Positions 1 to 7,582 of a DNA stretch of 17,980 bases are shown here, piece after piece; positions within the stretch are counted from its first letter, which is position 1; every line of letters begins with the position of its first letter. A model generated the notes under the pieces. The model ran no database searches and was not told the DNA's origin. It saw only the letters and a list, made by a program, of their open reading frames with translations. A program made the position numbers and the translations under genes. The stretch is from NCBI GenBank assembly GCA_023386865.1, contig JAEWIV010000082.1, positions 1 through 17,980 on the forward strand. The letters are read 5' to 3'. This DNA is from Pseudomonadota bacterium (GTDB taxonomy: Bacteria > Pseudomonadota > Alphaproteobacteria > Reyranellales > Reyranellaceae).

Positions 1-1
1 C

Positions 2-838
2 GTGGCGGCCCGCGGTCCTATGATCGCTATCGTTCGCCGTCGCGCGCGTCGCTGGACCTTGAACGGCGCGGCGGCGATCGCGCTCGCCTACATCCTCCCG
101 CCGCTGGTGTTCGTGACCTGGCTCGCCTTCTTCCGGCAGGAGATTCCGTCCTTCCCGCCCGAAGGCTACAGCCTTCGCTGGTTCGTCGCGATCCTCGACC
201 AGCCGAAGTTCGTCGCGGGCTTCCGCATGAGCTTCCAGGTCGGCGTGCTCGCGACCTTCATCGGCCTGGCGCTCGGCGTGCCGGCGGCACTGGCCGTAGT
301 GCGCCACCAGTTTCGCTTCCGCGCCCCGCTTTCGAACCTGCTCCTGATGCCGCTGATCGTGCCGGGTGTCGTGCTCGGCACGGCAATGTACGTCTTCCAG
401 GTCGAGGTCGAGAACGGCCTCGACGTCGACGTGCTCGGCACGTTCTACGCCCTGGTCGCCGGCCACGTCGTGATCATCATTCCCTGGGTGGTGCGGCTGG
501 TGACGGCGAGCCTGGCCGGCGTCGACCGCTCGGTCGAGGAAGCGGCGCAGAACCTGGGGGCCAATGCCCTGGTCACCTTCTGGCGCATCACCCTGCCGGC
601 GATCCGGCCCGGTATCGTGGCCGGCGCCCTGTTCGGCTTCGTGACCTCTTTCGGCAATCTCGAGATGAGCCTGTTCCTGGTCGGGCCCGGTCGCACGACT
701 TTGCCGATCGTGGTCCTGCAATATCTCGAATGGAAGATCGACCCCACCATCGCCGCGGTCTCGGTGGTGCAGATCCTGCTGATCGGCATCGCCATGCTGA
801 TCACCGACCGCTACGTCAAGCTCGCCCGCGTGGTCTGA
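2..838 (+). CDS. ABC transporter permease, PotC-type (spermidine/putrescine-like importer)
   Basis: Inner-membrane permease subunit of a binding-protein-dependent importer. The 278-residue translation has about six hydrophobic segments. Its cytoplasmic EAA loop, beginning EEAAQNLGANALVTFWR and ending PGIVAG at residues 179-206, is the contact site for the ATPase. Overall pattern and length match PotC/PotI-like permeases (COG1177 type). The frame opens with GTG at 2, and ATG at 20 gives a more usual N-terminus (MIAIVRRRARRW), but no clear Shine-Dalgarno is visible for either. The true start could also lie left of the window. Only 3 nt separate its stop from the ATPase start, so the two are translated together. 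The ligand is not readable; polyamine is only the family default, and other amine or carboxylate ligands are common in this family. Confidence 0.9.
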   Translation: MAARGPMIAIVRRRARRWTLNGAAAIALAYILPPLVFVTWLAFFRQEIPSFPPEGYSLRWFVAILDQPKFVAGFRMSFQVGVLATFIGLALGVPAALAVVRHQFRFRAPLSNLLLMPLIVPGVVLGTAMYVFQVEVENGLDVDVLGTFYALVAGHVVIIIPWVVRLVTASLAGVDRSVEEAAQNLGANALVTFWRITLPAIRPGIVAGALFGFVTSFGNLEMSLFLVGPGRTTLPIVVLQYLEWKIDPTIAAVSVVQILLIGIAMLITDRYVKLARVV

Positions 839-841
839 CCG

Positions 842-1894
842 ATGGCGCAACTCGACATCCAGAGCCTGGCCAAGCGCTACGGCGAGTTCTATGCCGTGCG
901 CGACGTCTCGCTCAGCATCAGGGACGGCGAATTCCTGGTGCTGCTGGGTCCGTCGGGCTGCGGCAAGACCACGACCCTGCGCATGGTGGCCGGCTTCATC
1001 GAGCCCACCGCCGGCCATGTGAAGCTGGCCGGCAGGGACGTGACGACGCTGCCGCCGTGGAAGCGCAACGCCGGCATGGTGTTCCAGAGCTACGCCTTGT
1101 TCCCGCACATGACGGTGGCCCAGAACGTGGCGTTCGGGCTGGAGATGCGCAAGCTGCCCAAGGCCGACATCGCCCGTCGGGTCGAGGAGGCGCTGTCGCT
1201 GGTCCGCCTCGGCGGCTATGGCGGCCGCCTGCCGCGCCAGCTCTCCGGCGGCCAGCAGCAGAGGGGCGCGCTCGCGCGAGCGCTCGCCATCCGGCCCGAC
1301 GTGCTGCTGCTCGACGAGCCGCTCAGCAATCTCGACGCCAAGCTGCGCCAGGAAGTACGCGTGGAAATCCGCGAGCTGCAACGCCAGCTCGGCCTGACCA
1401 CCGTCATGGTGACGCACGACCAGGAGGAGGCGCTCACCATGGCCGACCGGCTCGTGGTGATGAACGAGGGCGCCGTGATGCAGGTCGGCAGCCAGCGCGA
1501 CCTCTACGAACGACCGGCCGACCGTTTCGTCGCGGGCTTCGTCGGCCGCACGACGTTTCTCGCCGGCACGATCGAGGCGCCGGGTCGCTTCCGCACCGAA
1601 GGCGGCCTCGCGATTGCCTGTTCCGGCGGCCATCAAGGCCGGGCTGCGCTTTCGCTGAGGCCCGAGCGCCTGGCGGTCGATGCCGCCCGGCAGCCCGGAC
1701 TCGACAACAGCCTCGCCGGTACGGTGGAATTCGTCTCGTATCTCGGCGCGCTGATCGACATCCATGTGCGCCTGTCGCCCAGCGACAGGCTGGTCGTGCA
1801 GATCGCGAACCGGGAGGGCGGCTTCTCGCCGGAAGTCGGCCAATCCGTCCATGTCGGCTGGTCGGCGTCGGCCGGCCAGGTGTTCAACGAGTAG
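842..1894 (+). CDS. ABC transporter ATP-binding protein, PotA-type
   Basis: ATPase subunit (350 aa) powering the importer encoded around it. All nucleotide-binding elements are present: Walker A GPSGCGKTT at 36-44, Q-loop Gln82, signature LSGGQQQR at 134-141, Walker B VLLLDEP at 154-160, D-loop SNLDA, and switch His192. After residue 235 comes a C-terminal extension of TOBE type, containing SLRPERLAV and GTVEFVSYLGALIDIHVRL, as in PotA, UgpC and FbpC. This is the length of a full PotA-like subunit. The ATG at 842 follows the preceding permease stop by 3 nt. The class is certain; the transported substrate is not, because PotA-like ATPases serve polyamine, iron, thiamine and phosphonate importers. 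Confidence 0.93.
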   Translation: MAQLDIQSLAKRYGEFYAVRDVSLSIRDGEFLVLLGPSGCGKTTTLRMVAGFIEPTAGHVKLAGRDVTTLPPWKRNAGMVFQSYALFPHMTVAQNVAFGLEMRKLPKADIARRVEEALSLVRLGGYGGRLPRQLSGGQQQRGALARALAIRPDVLLLDEPLSNLDAKLRQEVRVEIRELQRQLGLTTVMVTHDQEEALTMADRLVVMNEGAVMQVGSQRDLYERPADRFVAGFVGRTTFLAGTIEAPGRFRTEGGLAIACSGGHQGRAALSLRPERLAVDAARQPGLDNSLAGTVEFVSYLGALIDIHVRLSPSDRLVVQIANREGGFSPEVGQSVHVGWSASAGQVFNE

Positions 1895-1918
1895 TTCCGG
1901 GGAGAACGGAGCCACTAC

Positions 1919-1924
1919 AGGAGG
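1919..1924 (+). promoter_or_regulatory. Ribosome binding site of the PotD-type gene
   Basis: AGGAGG, a full match to the anti-Shine-Dalgarno core, lies 5 nt before the ATG at 1930. It fixes the binding-protein start there, although the same reading frame stays open for several hundred codons upstream through the ATPase gene. A strong site fits the need for excess binding protein over permease. Confidence 0.75.
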
Positions 1925-1929
1925 CAAGC

Positions 1930-2961
1930 ATGTCGAAGAGTCTCACGATCAGTCGCCGTACCGCCCTCGCAGGCGCGACGGCTCTCGCGGCGTTCCCGGC
2001 GGCTGCACAGGACAACAGGAAGATCGTCATCGGCACCTGGGGCGGCGACTATTCGCGGCTCCTGACCAAGAACATCAACACGCCGCTGCTCGTGCCCGCC
2101 AAGTGGGAGTGCGTGCATGCCGAGGAGAACGCCGATCCGCGCAAGGCCAAGATGATGGCGGAAAGGACGCTGCGCCGCGGCACCTCCGACGTGCAGGGCT
2201 TCTCGGCCAACGACATGTACGACCTGAACGAGCAGGGCCTGGTCGAAAAGCTCGACTACTCGAAGATGCCCAACGCCAACAACCTGATCCCGGCGATGAA
2301 GTATCCCTATGGCATCGGCCACATCTATTCGGGCAAGGTCGTGCTCTACAATCCGGACATGATGGCGGCGCCCGAAGGCTTCGCCGACACGCTCGATCCC
2401 AAGCACGGCAACAAGCTCGGCATCATCGACATCCAGCGCCAGTACAACATGGTCGCCGCCGCGCTGGCCTCCGGCGGCTCGGTGAGCAACTTCGAGCCGG
2501 GCAAGGAACGCCTGCTGGCCTGCCGCAAGGCCGGCGCCCGCATCTACCCGTCCAACGAGGCGTTCGCCCAGGCGCTCAAGACCGGCGAGATCGCCTGCGG
2601 CATCATGTGGAAGGCCCGCGCGGTGCAATGGCAGAACGCCGGCATCAAGGTGCAGACGGTGGCGCCGAAGGAAGGCGTGCCGATGTACGTCTCGGGCTTC
2701 GTCGTGCCGAAGAACGCGCCCAACAAGGAAGGCGCCTACGCCTGGCTCGACGCCATGATGGCCCCGTCGGCGCAGGAGGCTTTCGCGGTCGACATGGGCT
2801 ACAACCCGACCGTGACCAACGCCAAGGTGCCGGAGGACGTGCAGAAGCGCATCGGCTTCACCGAACAGGAGCAGAAGCGCCTGGTCGACCTCGACTACGC
2901 CTACATGTCCAAGAACGACGTCGCCTTCCAGGACTGGTGGAACAAGTCCTTCAAGGGCTGA
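1930..2961 (+). CDS. Extracellular solute-binding protein, PotD/PotF-type
   Basis: Periplasmic ligand-binding component (343 aa) of the surrounding importer. The N-terminus MSKSLTISRRTALAGATAL followed by AAFPAAAQ has a twin-arginine motif (SRRTALAG), a short hydrophobic stretch and an Ala-x-Ala cleavage site near residue 26, so export by Tat is likely. The mature protein starts with KIVIGTWGGDYSRLL, the usual first strand of COG0687-type spermidine/putrescine binding proteins. The late FVVPKNAPNKEGAYAWLDAMM segment is typical of the second lobe. Its place between the ATPase (35 nt upstream) and the second permease (12 nt downstream) supports a single transcript. Ligand specificity cannot be assigned by eye. 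Confidence 0.9.
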   Translation: MSKSLTISRRTALAGATALAAFPAAAQDNRKIVIGTWGGDYSRLLTKNINTPLLVPAKWECVHAEENADPRKAKMMAERTLRRGTSDVQGFSANDMYDLNEQGLVEKLDYSKMPNANNLIPAMKYPYGIGHIYSGKVVLYNPDMMAAPEGFADTLDPKHGNKLGIIDIQRQYNMVAAALASGGSVSNFEPGKERLLACRKAGARIYPSNEAFAQALKTGEIACGIMWKARAVQWQNAGIKVQTVAPKEGVPMYVSGFVVPKNAPNKEGAYAWLDAMMAPSAQEAFAVDMGYNPTVTNAKVPEDVQKRIGFTEQEQKRLVDLDYAYMSKNDVAFQDWWNKSFKG

Positions 2962-2973
2962 CCGCCGCACCGC

Positions 2974-3867
2974 ATGTCCGATACCGCGATCGCACACGGC
3001 CCCGTCGTCGAGAAGCGACGGGGCGAGGGCCTCACCGCCGCCGCGCTGCTGACGCCGGCGACGGTGTTCGTCGCGATCGCGCTGCTGGCGCCGCTCGTCA
3101 TCCTGTTCCGCTACAGCCTGAACGAGTTCGTTCCGGCCAAGAAAATCATGGTCGAAGCGGTCACGATCGCCAACTACGTCAAGTTCTTCACCGACCCCTA
3201 CTACACGACGATTTTGTGGACGACGGTGCGCATTGCCGTGCTGGTGACCGCGGTCTGCCTGGTCCTGGGCTTTCCGCTGGCCTACGTCGTGGCGCGCACG
3301 CAGAGCCGCTTCAAGAACCTCTTGATCATCTCGATCGTCCTGCCGCTGTTCGTCGGCAACTCGGTGCGCGCGGCCGGCTGGATGGTCGTGTTCGGCAACA
3401 AGGGCTTCGTCAATGCGAGCCTCATGGGCATCGGCCTGATCGACAGGCCGTTCGAGATCATGTTCACCGAGAAGGCGGTGATCATCGGCATCATTGCGGT
3501 CAACCTGCCGTTCATGGTGCTGAGCCTGCAGAGCGTGATCGAGGGCATCGACCGCTCGGTCGAGGAGGCGGCCTTCAGCCTGGGCGCGCCGCCCGCCACC
3601 ATGTTCTGGCGCGTGCTGTGGCCGCTGGCGCTGCCCGGCATCCTGGCCGGCACCATCCTCACCTTCATCCTGGCGATGAACGCCTACGCCACGCCCTTCC
3701 TGCTGGGCGGTCCGCTGTTCAAGATGATGGCGCCGCTGATCTACAACCAGTTCACCCAGCAGACGAACTGGCCGTTCGGAGGCGCCATCGCCTTCATCCT
3801 GATGACGGTGACCCTGCTGCTGACGGTCGCCGCCAACCTGATCATCCAGCGCCGCGCGGCGCGCTGA
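2974..3867 (+). CDS. ABC transporter permease, PotB-type
   Basis: Second inner-membrane permease (297 aa), pairing with the one at the left edge to form the heterodimeric channel. After a short cytoplasmic N-terminus come about six transmembrane segments, the first around LTPATVFVAIALLAPLVIL. The EAA loop is EEAAFSLGAPPATMFWRVLW followed by PLALPGILAG. The early periplasmic loop and the conserved RAAGWMVVFGNKGFVNASL region match PotB/PotH-like proteins. It starts 12 nt after the binding-protein stop and ends 13 nt before the racemase-like gene. Two non-identical permeases, one ATPase and one binding protein make a complete importer. Confidence 0.92.
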   Translation: MSDTAIAHGPVVEKRRGEGLTAAALLTPATVFVAIALLAPLVILFRYSLNEFVPAKKIMVEAVTIANYVKFFTDPYYTTILWTTVRIAVLVTAVCLVLGFPLAYVVARTQSRFKNLLIISIVLPLFVGNSVRAAGWMVVFGNKGFVNASLMGIGLIDRPFEIMFTEKAVIIGIIAVNLPFMVLSLQSVIEGIDRSVEEAAFSLGAPPATMFWRVLWPLALPGILAGTILTFILAMNAYATPFLLGGPLFKMMAPLIYNQFTQQTNWPFGGAIAFILMTVTLLLTVAANLIIQRRAAR

Positions 3868-3880
3868 GAAAGCTTGAGCC

Positions 3881-4549
3881 ATGCACATCGGACTGATCGG
3901 CGGCATCGGGCCCGCCGCGACGGACTTCTATCACCGCGGACTGATCGAACGGCACCATGCCTCGGGCATCCCGCTCGACCTCACCATCGCCTACGCCGAC
4001 GTGCGCGACATGAGCCGCAACATGGCCGACGGCCGGCCCGACCTCCAGGCCGCGATCTTCGCCCGGCTGATCGGCCGCCTGAAAGGCGCCGGCGCCGAGG
4101 CCGCCGCCGTCACCTCGATGGGCGGCCATTTCTGCATCAAGGAGCTGGAGGCGATCTCGCCCCTGCCGCTGGTCAACGGCCTCGACCCGGTCGACGAGAC
4201 GATCAACCGGCGCGGGCTCAGGCGCGTCGGCATCATCGGCACGCGCGTCGTGATGGCGAGCAAGCTCTACGGCAAGATCACCCGGGCCGAGGTCATCGCC
4301 CCCGAGGGCGACGAGTTCGAGCGCGTCCAGAAGTCCTATGTCGACATGGCGGGCATAGGCCGCGTCGATGATCGGCAGCGCCAGACGTTCTTCGAGGCCG
4401 GCCGCCGACTCGCAGCCCGCGGCGCCGAGGCCGTGCTGCTGGGCGGCACCGACCTGTTCCTGGCCTTCACCGGCCACGACTGCGGCTTCCCGGTGATCGA
4501 CTGCGCCGATGTGCACGTCGACGCGATCTACAGGAAATCGTCGTCGTAA
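3881..4549 (+). CDS. Aspartate/glutamate racemase-family protein lacking both catalytic cysteines
   Basis: 222-residue protein of the Asp/Glu racemase fold, recognised from the N-terminal MHIGLIGGIGPAATDFYHR, the central RRVGIIGTRVVMASKLY and the length. Active members use two cysteines, one in a PCNTAH-like motif and one in LGCTE. Here the corresponding stretches read VTSMGGH (around residues 79-85) and LLGGTDLF (around 187-194), so neither cysteine is there; the nearest is Cys87 just after the His. The two-base racemisation mechanism should therefore not operate. The protein may be a decarboxylase-, isomerase- or hydrolase-like divergent member, or a binding protein. It is the last gene of the ABC importer operon, suggesting it acts on the imported compound. 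Family sure; activity unknown. Confidence 0.82.
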   Translation: MHIGLIGGIGPAATDFYHRGLIERHHASGIPLDLTIAYADVRDMSRNMADGRPDLQAAIFARLIGRLKGAGAEAAAVTSMGGHFCIKELEAISPLPLVNGLDPVDETINRRGLRRVGIIGTRVVMASKLYGKITRAEVIAPEGDEFERVQKSYVDMAGIGRVDDRQRQTFFEAGRRLAARGAEAVLLGGTDLFLAFTGHDCGFPVIDCADVHVDAIYRKSSS

Positions 4550-4568
4550 CACGGCCGGCCCCCGTGCT

Positions 4569-5345
4569 TCAGGGGACGCCCCATTTCTGCGCGAGCCGCG
4601 CATAGCTGCCGTCGCGCCGCAGGTCGGCCAGGGCGCGGTCGACCGCGGCCAGCAGCTCGCGCTGATCGTGCCGGAAGCCGATGCCGAGCGGCTGCGGATC
4701 GTCGGGCACCTGGGCCGCGATCACCAGGCCGGGCGACCGGCGCGCCAGCCAAGCCGCCACGGGATAGACCTTCATCACCGCGGTGATGCGGCCGGCGGCG
4801 AGATCGACCATGGCATCCTGGATGCGGGCGAAGGGATAGACCTTCACGCTGCCGATCTCGCCCCTGCGCTGCATCCGGACCGCGATGTCGTAGTCGGTGG
4901 TCGCGGCCTGCACGCCGATCGAGGCGTTGCGGAAATCCGCCATGCTGCGCAGGCCGGGCGAGCGCCGGCCGTCGACCACCAGGCTGAGCGTCGTCGTCAT
5001 GTAGGGCGTCGACCAGGCGAGCAGGCGCTGCCGCTCGGCAGTGATGGTGATGCCGCCGACGATGCAGTCGTAGCGGCCATCCTGCATCTCCTGGAGGATC
5101 TTCTCCCATTCGGTGTCGACGAACACCGCGGTCAGCGACAGGCGTGCCGCGATCTCGTTCATCAGGTCGACCTCGAAGCCGACCCGCTGGCCGTCGGCCA
5201 CGTATTCGAACGGCGGGTTCACGAAATAGGTGCCGACGCTGAGCCTGCCCGGCACCATCGTGCGCAAGGTCGAGGGCGCGGGCGTCGAACAGGCGCCGGC
5301 CGCGAAGGCCAGCCCTGCCAGGCCGCGTCTGGTCAATCGCTGCAT
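4569..5345 (-). CDS. Lipoprotein substrate-binding protein, polar amino acid (family 3) type; orphan
   Basis: 258-residue periplasmic binding protein of the bacterial family 3 type (SBP_bac_3). The N-terminus MQRLTRRGLAGLAFAAGACS has a positively charged start with paired arginines (Tat-like), a short hydrophobic core and a probable lipobox ending at Cys19, so it is likely lipid-anchored. Family signs include LSVGTYFVNPPFEYV, GFEVDLMNEIAARL, WEKILQEMQDGRYDCIVGGITITAERQ and the closing KWGVP. The ATG at 5345 is chosen because a good SD (5354-5360) precedes it, although the frame stays open upstream to 5468. It follows the methyltransferase by 14 nt and is last in that operon. No permease or ATPase lies beside it, so it must use a distant transporter or act as a sensor. 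Confidence 0.88.
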   Translation of the reverse strand: MQRLTRRGLAGLAFAAGACSTPAPSTLRTMVPGRLSVGTYFVNPPFEYVADGQRVGFEVDLMNEIAARLSLTAVFVDTEWEKILQEMQDGRYDCIVGGITITAERQRLLAWSTPYMTTTLSLVVDGRRSPGLRSMADFRNASIGVQAATTDYDIAVRMQRRGEIGSVKVYPFARIQDAMVDLAAGRITAVMKVYPVAAWLARRSPGLVIAAQVPDDPQPLGIGFRHDQRELLAAVDRALADLRRDGSYARLAQKWGVP

Positions 5346-5353
5346 CGCGGGAG

Positions 5354-5360
5354 CCTCCCT
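5354..5360 (-). promoter_or_regulatory. Ribosome binding site of the lipoprotein binding-protein gene
   Basis: On the minus strand AGGGAGG lies 8 nt before the ATG at 5345 and touches the stop codon of the upstream methyltransferase gene. It supports the start used here over the in-frame ATG at 5468, which lies inside the methyltransferase gene. Confidence 0.6.
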
Positions 5361-6463
5361 CAGGCCGAGCCCCACACGGAGCGCGCGGTGTCGACGATCA
5401 GGCCGAGCTTGGCCCATTGCGTGTCCTCGTCGATCGAGTTGCCGCCGGCGACGCTGGCGAAACCGCATTGCGAGGACAGCGACAGCCGCTCGAGATCGAC
5501 GAAGCGCGCCGCCTCGTCGATGCGCCGCGCGAGGTCGTCGCGGCTCTCCAGCGCCGGCGTCTTCGACGAGACCAGCCCCAGCACGACGCGGCGATCCTTC
5601 GGGACGTGGCGCAGCGGCGAGAAATCGCCGGCGCGCTGGCTGTCATACTCCAGGAAATAGACGTCGACCGGGAAGTCGTTGAACAGCCGCGCCGCCACCG
5701 GCTCGTAGCCGCCCGAGGCCATCCAGCGGCTGCGGAAGTTGCCGCGGCAGAGATGCATGCCGACCGTCAAGCCGGCCGGGCGATCCTCGAGGATGCGGCG
5801 CATCACGTCGACATAGAGGTCGAGAAGCTCGTCGGGATCGCCGCCCTCGGCCGTGGCCTGCGCGCGCACCTGCGGATCGCACAACATGGCCACCGGCACC
5901 TCGTCCATCTGCACGTAGGTGCAGCCGGCGCGGGCGAGCTCGGCGAGCTCCGTCCGGTAGACCGCGACCAGATCGTCGAAATAGCGCCGCTGGTCGTAGA
6001 CCGCCGGATCGAAGGGCTGGCTGAAGCGAAAGAAGTGAAAGGCACTGGGAGTCGGCAGCGTGGCCTTGGGCAGAGCCGTCCGGGTGAAGCGCCTCAGGCG
6101 CTGGTAGTCGGCGAGCGTTATCGGCGCGCGACGGCGGATCGGCGCGGCGGCGACACAGGTCGGCCATTCGAAGCTGCCGCCCTCGGCGTCCTTGAAGCGA
6201 AACAGCGAGGGTTCCAGACGAAACCCGTCGAGCCCCTCGAAGAAGAAGCCGAACCACGACGTGCGGCCGAACTCGCCGTCGGTGGCGACCCGCAGGCCGA
6301 GCTCCTCCTGCCGGGCGACGACGCGGCCGATCTCGCGCTCCAACACCGCCCGGTAGTCCGCCGCATCGGCCTTGCCGTCGGCGATCGCGGTCGCAGTATC
6401 CTTGAGGACGCGCGGTCGCAGCAGGCTGCCGATGACCTCGGCACGAAACGGCGGCTCGCCCAT
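5360..6463 (-). CDS. MetE-core (cobalamin-independent) zinc methyltransferase
   Basis: 367-residue protein equivalent to the catalytic C-terminal half of cobalamin-independent methionine synthase (COG0620), without the N-terminal half present in classical MetE. The N-terminus PFRAEVIGSLLRP is the family signature. All four zinc ligands can be placed: His237 and Cys239 (GMHLCRGNF), Glu272 (YFLEYDS) and Cys333 (SSQCGF). A zinc-activated thiol or selenol acceptor is therefore expected. Stand-alone members include methionine synthases using other methyl donors and alkyl transferases such as the epoxyalkane:coenzyme M type, so neither donor nor acceptor is certain. It starts 5 nt after the PPOX-type gene and precedes the lipoprotein gene by 14 nt, in a tight operon. 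The frame stays open upstream to 7120, but that part is a shadow of the PPOX gene. Confidence 0.87.
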   Translation of the reverse strand: MGEPPFRAEVIGSLLRPRVLKDTATAIADGKADAADYRAVLEREIGRVVARQEELGLRVATDGEFGRTSWFGFFFEGLDGFRLEPSLFRFKDAEGGSFEWPTCVAAAPIRRRAPITLADYQRLRRFTRTALPKATLPTPSAFHFFRFSQPFDPAVYDQRRYFDDLVAVYRTELAELARAGCTYVQMDEVPVAMLCDPQVRAQATAEGGDPDELLDLYVDVMRRILEDRPAGLTVGMHLCRGNFRSRWMASGGYEPVAARLFNDFPVDVYFLEYDSQRAGDFSPLRHVPKDRRVVLGLVSSKTPALESRDDLARRIDEAARFVDLERLSLSSQCGFASVAGGNSIDEDTQWAKLGLIVDTARSVWGSA

Positions 6464-6468
6464 TGTCG

Positions 6469-7092
6469 TCAGCCGTTGCTCCAGAGCCTCGTCGTGTAGG
6501 CACCTTCGACACCGGCGTCGATCTGGGCGGCGACGGTGGCGTCGGCGCCGATGCGCGGCGCGATGATCTTGCCGAAGGAGATGCGGCCGGGTGCCGGCCA
6601 CGACTTGGGATCCCACAGCTTGGCGCGCACGATCGAGCGGGCGCAGTGGAAATAGCAATGCTTGATGTGAACGCGCGTCGCCAGGAGCGCAGGCTTGCCG
6701 AGCGAGCTCAGCGACTGAACGAGCTCGGGATCGTCGTAGATCTCTGCCGTGCCCGACACGCGCAGGGTCTCGCCGGTGGCCGGCAAGAGGGCGATCAGGC
6801 CGATCTTGCCGGTCGCCAGGATGTTGCCGAGACCGAAGGCCAGGTTGTTGCCGACGCGCTCGGGGATCAGCAGGGTCTTGGGATCCTCGACCCGGATGAA
6901 GCCCGGCTCGTCGCCCTTGGGCGAGACTTCGATGGTGCCGTCGGCGGCGGTCGTGCCGATCAGGGCGAAGGGGCAGCGCTTCAGGAAGTCGATCGACTGC
7001 TCGTCGAGCGCGTCGAGGATCTTGCTGCGCGTCGCGGGACGCGGCTCGGAGATGATGCGGCGCAGGTCGTCGGTCGAGGTCAGGCGGGCCAT
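6469..7092 (-). CDS. PPOX-type FMN-dependent flavoprotein (MSMEG_1061/DR_2398-like)
   Basis: 207-residue split-barrel flavoprotein of the pyridoxamine-phosphate-oxidase-like superfamily. Recognisable family stretches are CPFALIGTTAADGTIEVSPK, GDEPGFIRVED, TLLIPERVGNNLAFGLGNIL, ETLRVSGTAEIYDD and HCYFHCARSIVRAKLW. This matches the 'probable FMN-dependent PPOX' group of about 200 residues, not true PdxH. Members bind FMN, and relatives bind F420 or heme; the reaction is unknown. The start at 7092 has an SD-like AAGGAA at 7100-7105 on the minus strand. It lies 55 nt after marR and 5 nt before the MetE-core gene, so it probably belongs to the same transcript as the LLM monooxygenase. It could supply or handle reduced flavin there, which is inference. 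Confidence 0.85.
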   Translation of the reverse strand: MARLTSTDDLRRIISEPRPATRSKILDALDEQSIDFLKRCPFALIGTTAADGTIEVSPKGDEPGFIRVEDPKTLLIPERVGNNLAFGLGNILATGKIGLIALLPATGETLRVSGTAEIYDDPELVQSLSSLGKPALLATRVHIKHCYFHCARSIVRAKLWDPKSWPAPGRISFGKIIAPRIGADATVAAQIDAGVEGAYTTRLWSNG

Positions 7093-7147
7093 GTGTCGGT
7101 TCCTTGCGAATCGCTCGCACGAACCATCGGCGATTCGGCGTTGCCTT

Positions 7148-7582
7148 TCAACTCTCGAGGTCGTCCATGTTGGCATAGAGACGACGCAAAGCCGCCTTCA
7201 GGACCTCGGCCTCGCCGGCCGTGAATCCGGCGAGCGCCACCGTTTCGTAACGCTCGGCGATCGGCAGGATGCGCTGGGTGAGACGCCGGCCGGCGGCGGT
7301 GACGTGCACCAGGACGGCGCGCGCATCGCCGGTGTCGCGCCGGCGGGAGACGAGGTCCTTCTGCTCCATGCCGTCGACCAGGCGCGTCAGCGTGGAGACC
7401 TCGATCGAGGTCGTCGCGGAGAGTTCGCCCATGCGCCGGCCGTCCTTGTCGCGCAGCGCCGCCAGAACGCGCCAGATCTGCAGGGTCGCACCGAGCGGCC
7501 GCACCTCCTCGCTGAAGGCGGTGGCGATTCGCACGCCGGCGCGATTCAGGAGATAGGGAAGGTAGGAATCGAGCGGGCCCAT
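7148..7582 (-). CDS. MarR-family transcriptional regulator
   Basis: 144-residue winged-helix regulator. The core is QIWRVLAALRDKDGRRMGEL followed by a recognition helix (IEVSTLTRLVDGMEQKDLV) and wing (SRRRDTGDARAVLVHVTAAG), all diagnostic of MarR. Helices before and after form the dimer interface. Its ATG shares one base with the stop of the LLM gene (TAATG on the minus strand), so the two are translationally coupled. MarR proteins usually repress their own operon and release DNA on binding an aromatic or phenolic ligand or on oxidation. The near-palindrome at 8704-8723, upstream of this operon, is the obvious candidate site. No cysteine is visible in the protein, so thiol oxidation is unlikely as the signal. 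Confidence 0.92.
   Translation of the reverse strand: MGPLDSYLPYLLNRAGVRIATAFSEEVRPLGATLQIWRVLAALRDKDGRRMGELSATTSIEVSTLTRLVDGMEQKDLVSRRRDTGDARAVLVHVTAAGRRLTQRILPIAERYETVALAGFTAGEAEVLKAALRRLYANMDDLES

Noticed and set aside
730..1929. In-frame extension of the PotD-type protein through the ATPase gene
   Set aside because: The ATPase in the other frame has every ABC motif, while this frame has none. The strong AGGAGG and Tat signal set the start at 1930.
1915..3906. A 663-codon minus-strand frame opposite the binding-protein and permease genes
   Set aside because: Low-complexity Arg/Asp/Gly/His-rich translation without motifs; it is the shadow of two clear ABC transporter genes.
6464..7120. 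N-terminal extension of the MetE-core protein to an ATG at 7120
   Set aside because: The added residues are the PPOX gene read in the wrong frame; the family N-terminus begins at 6463.
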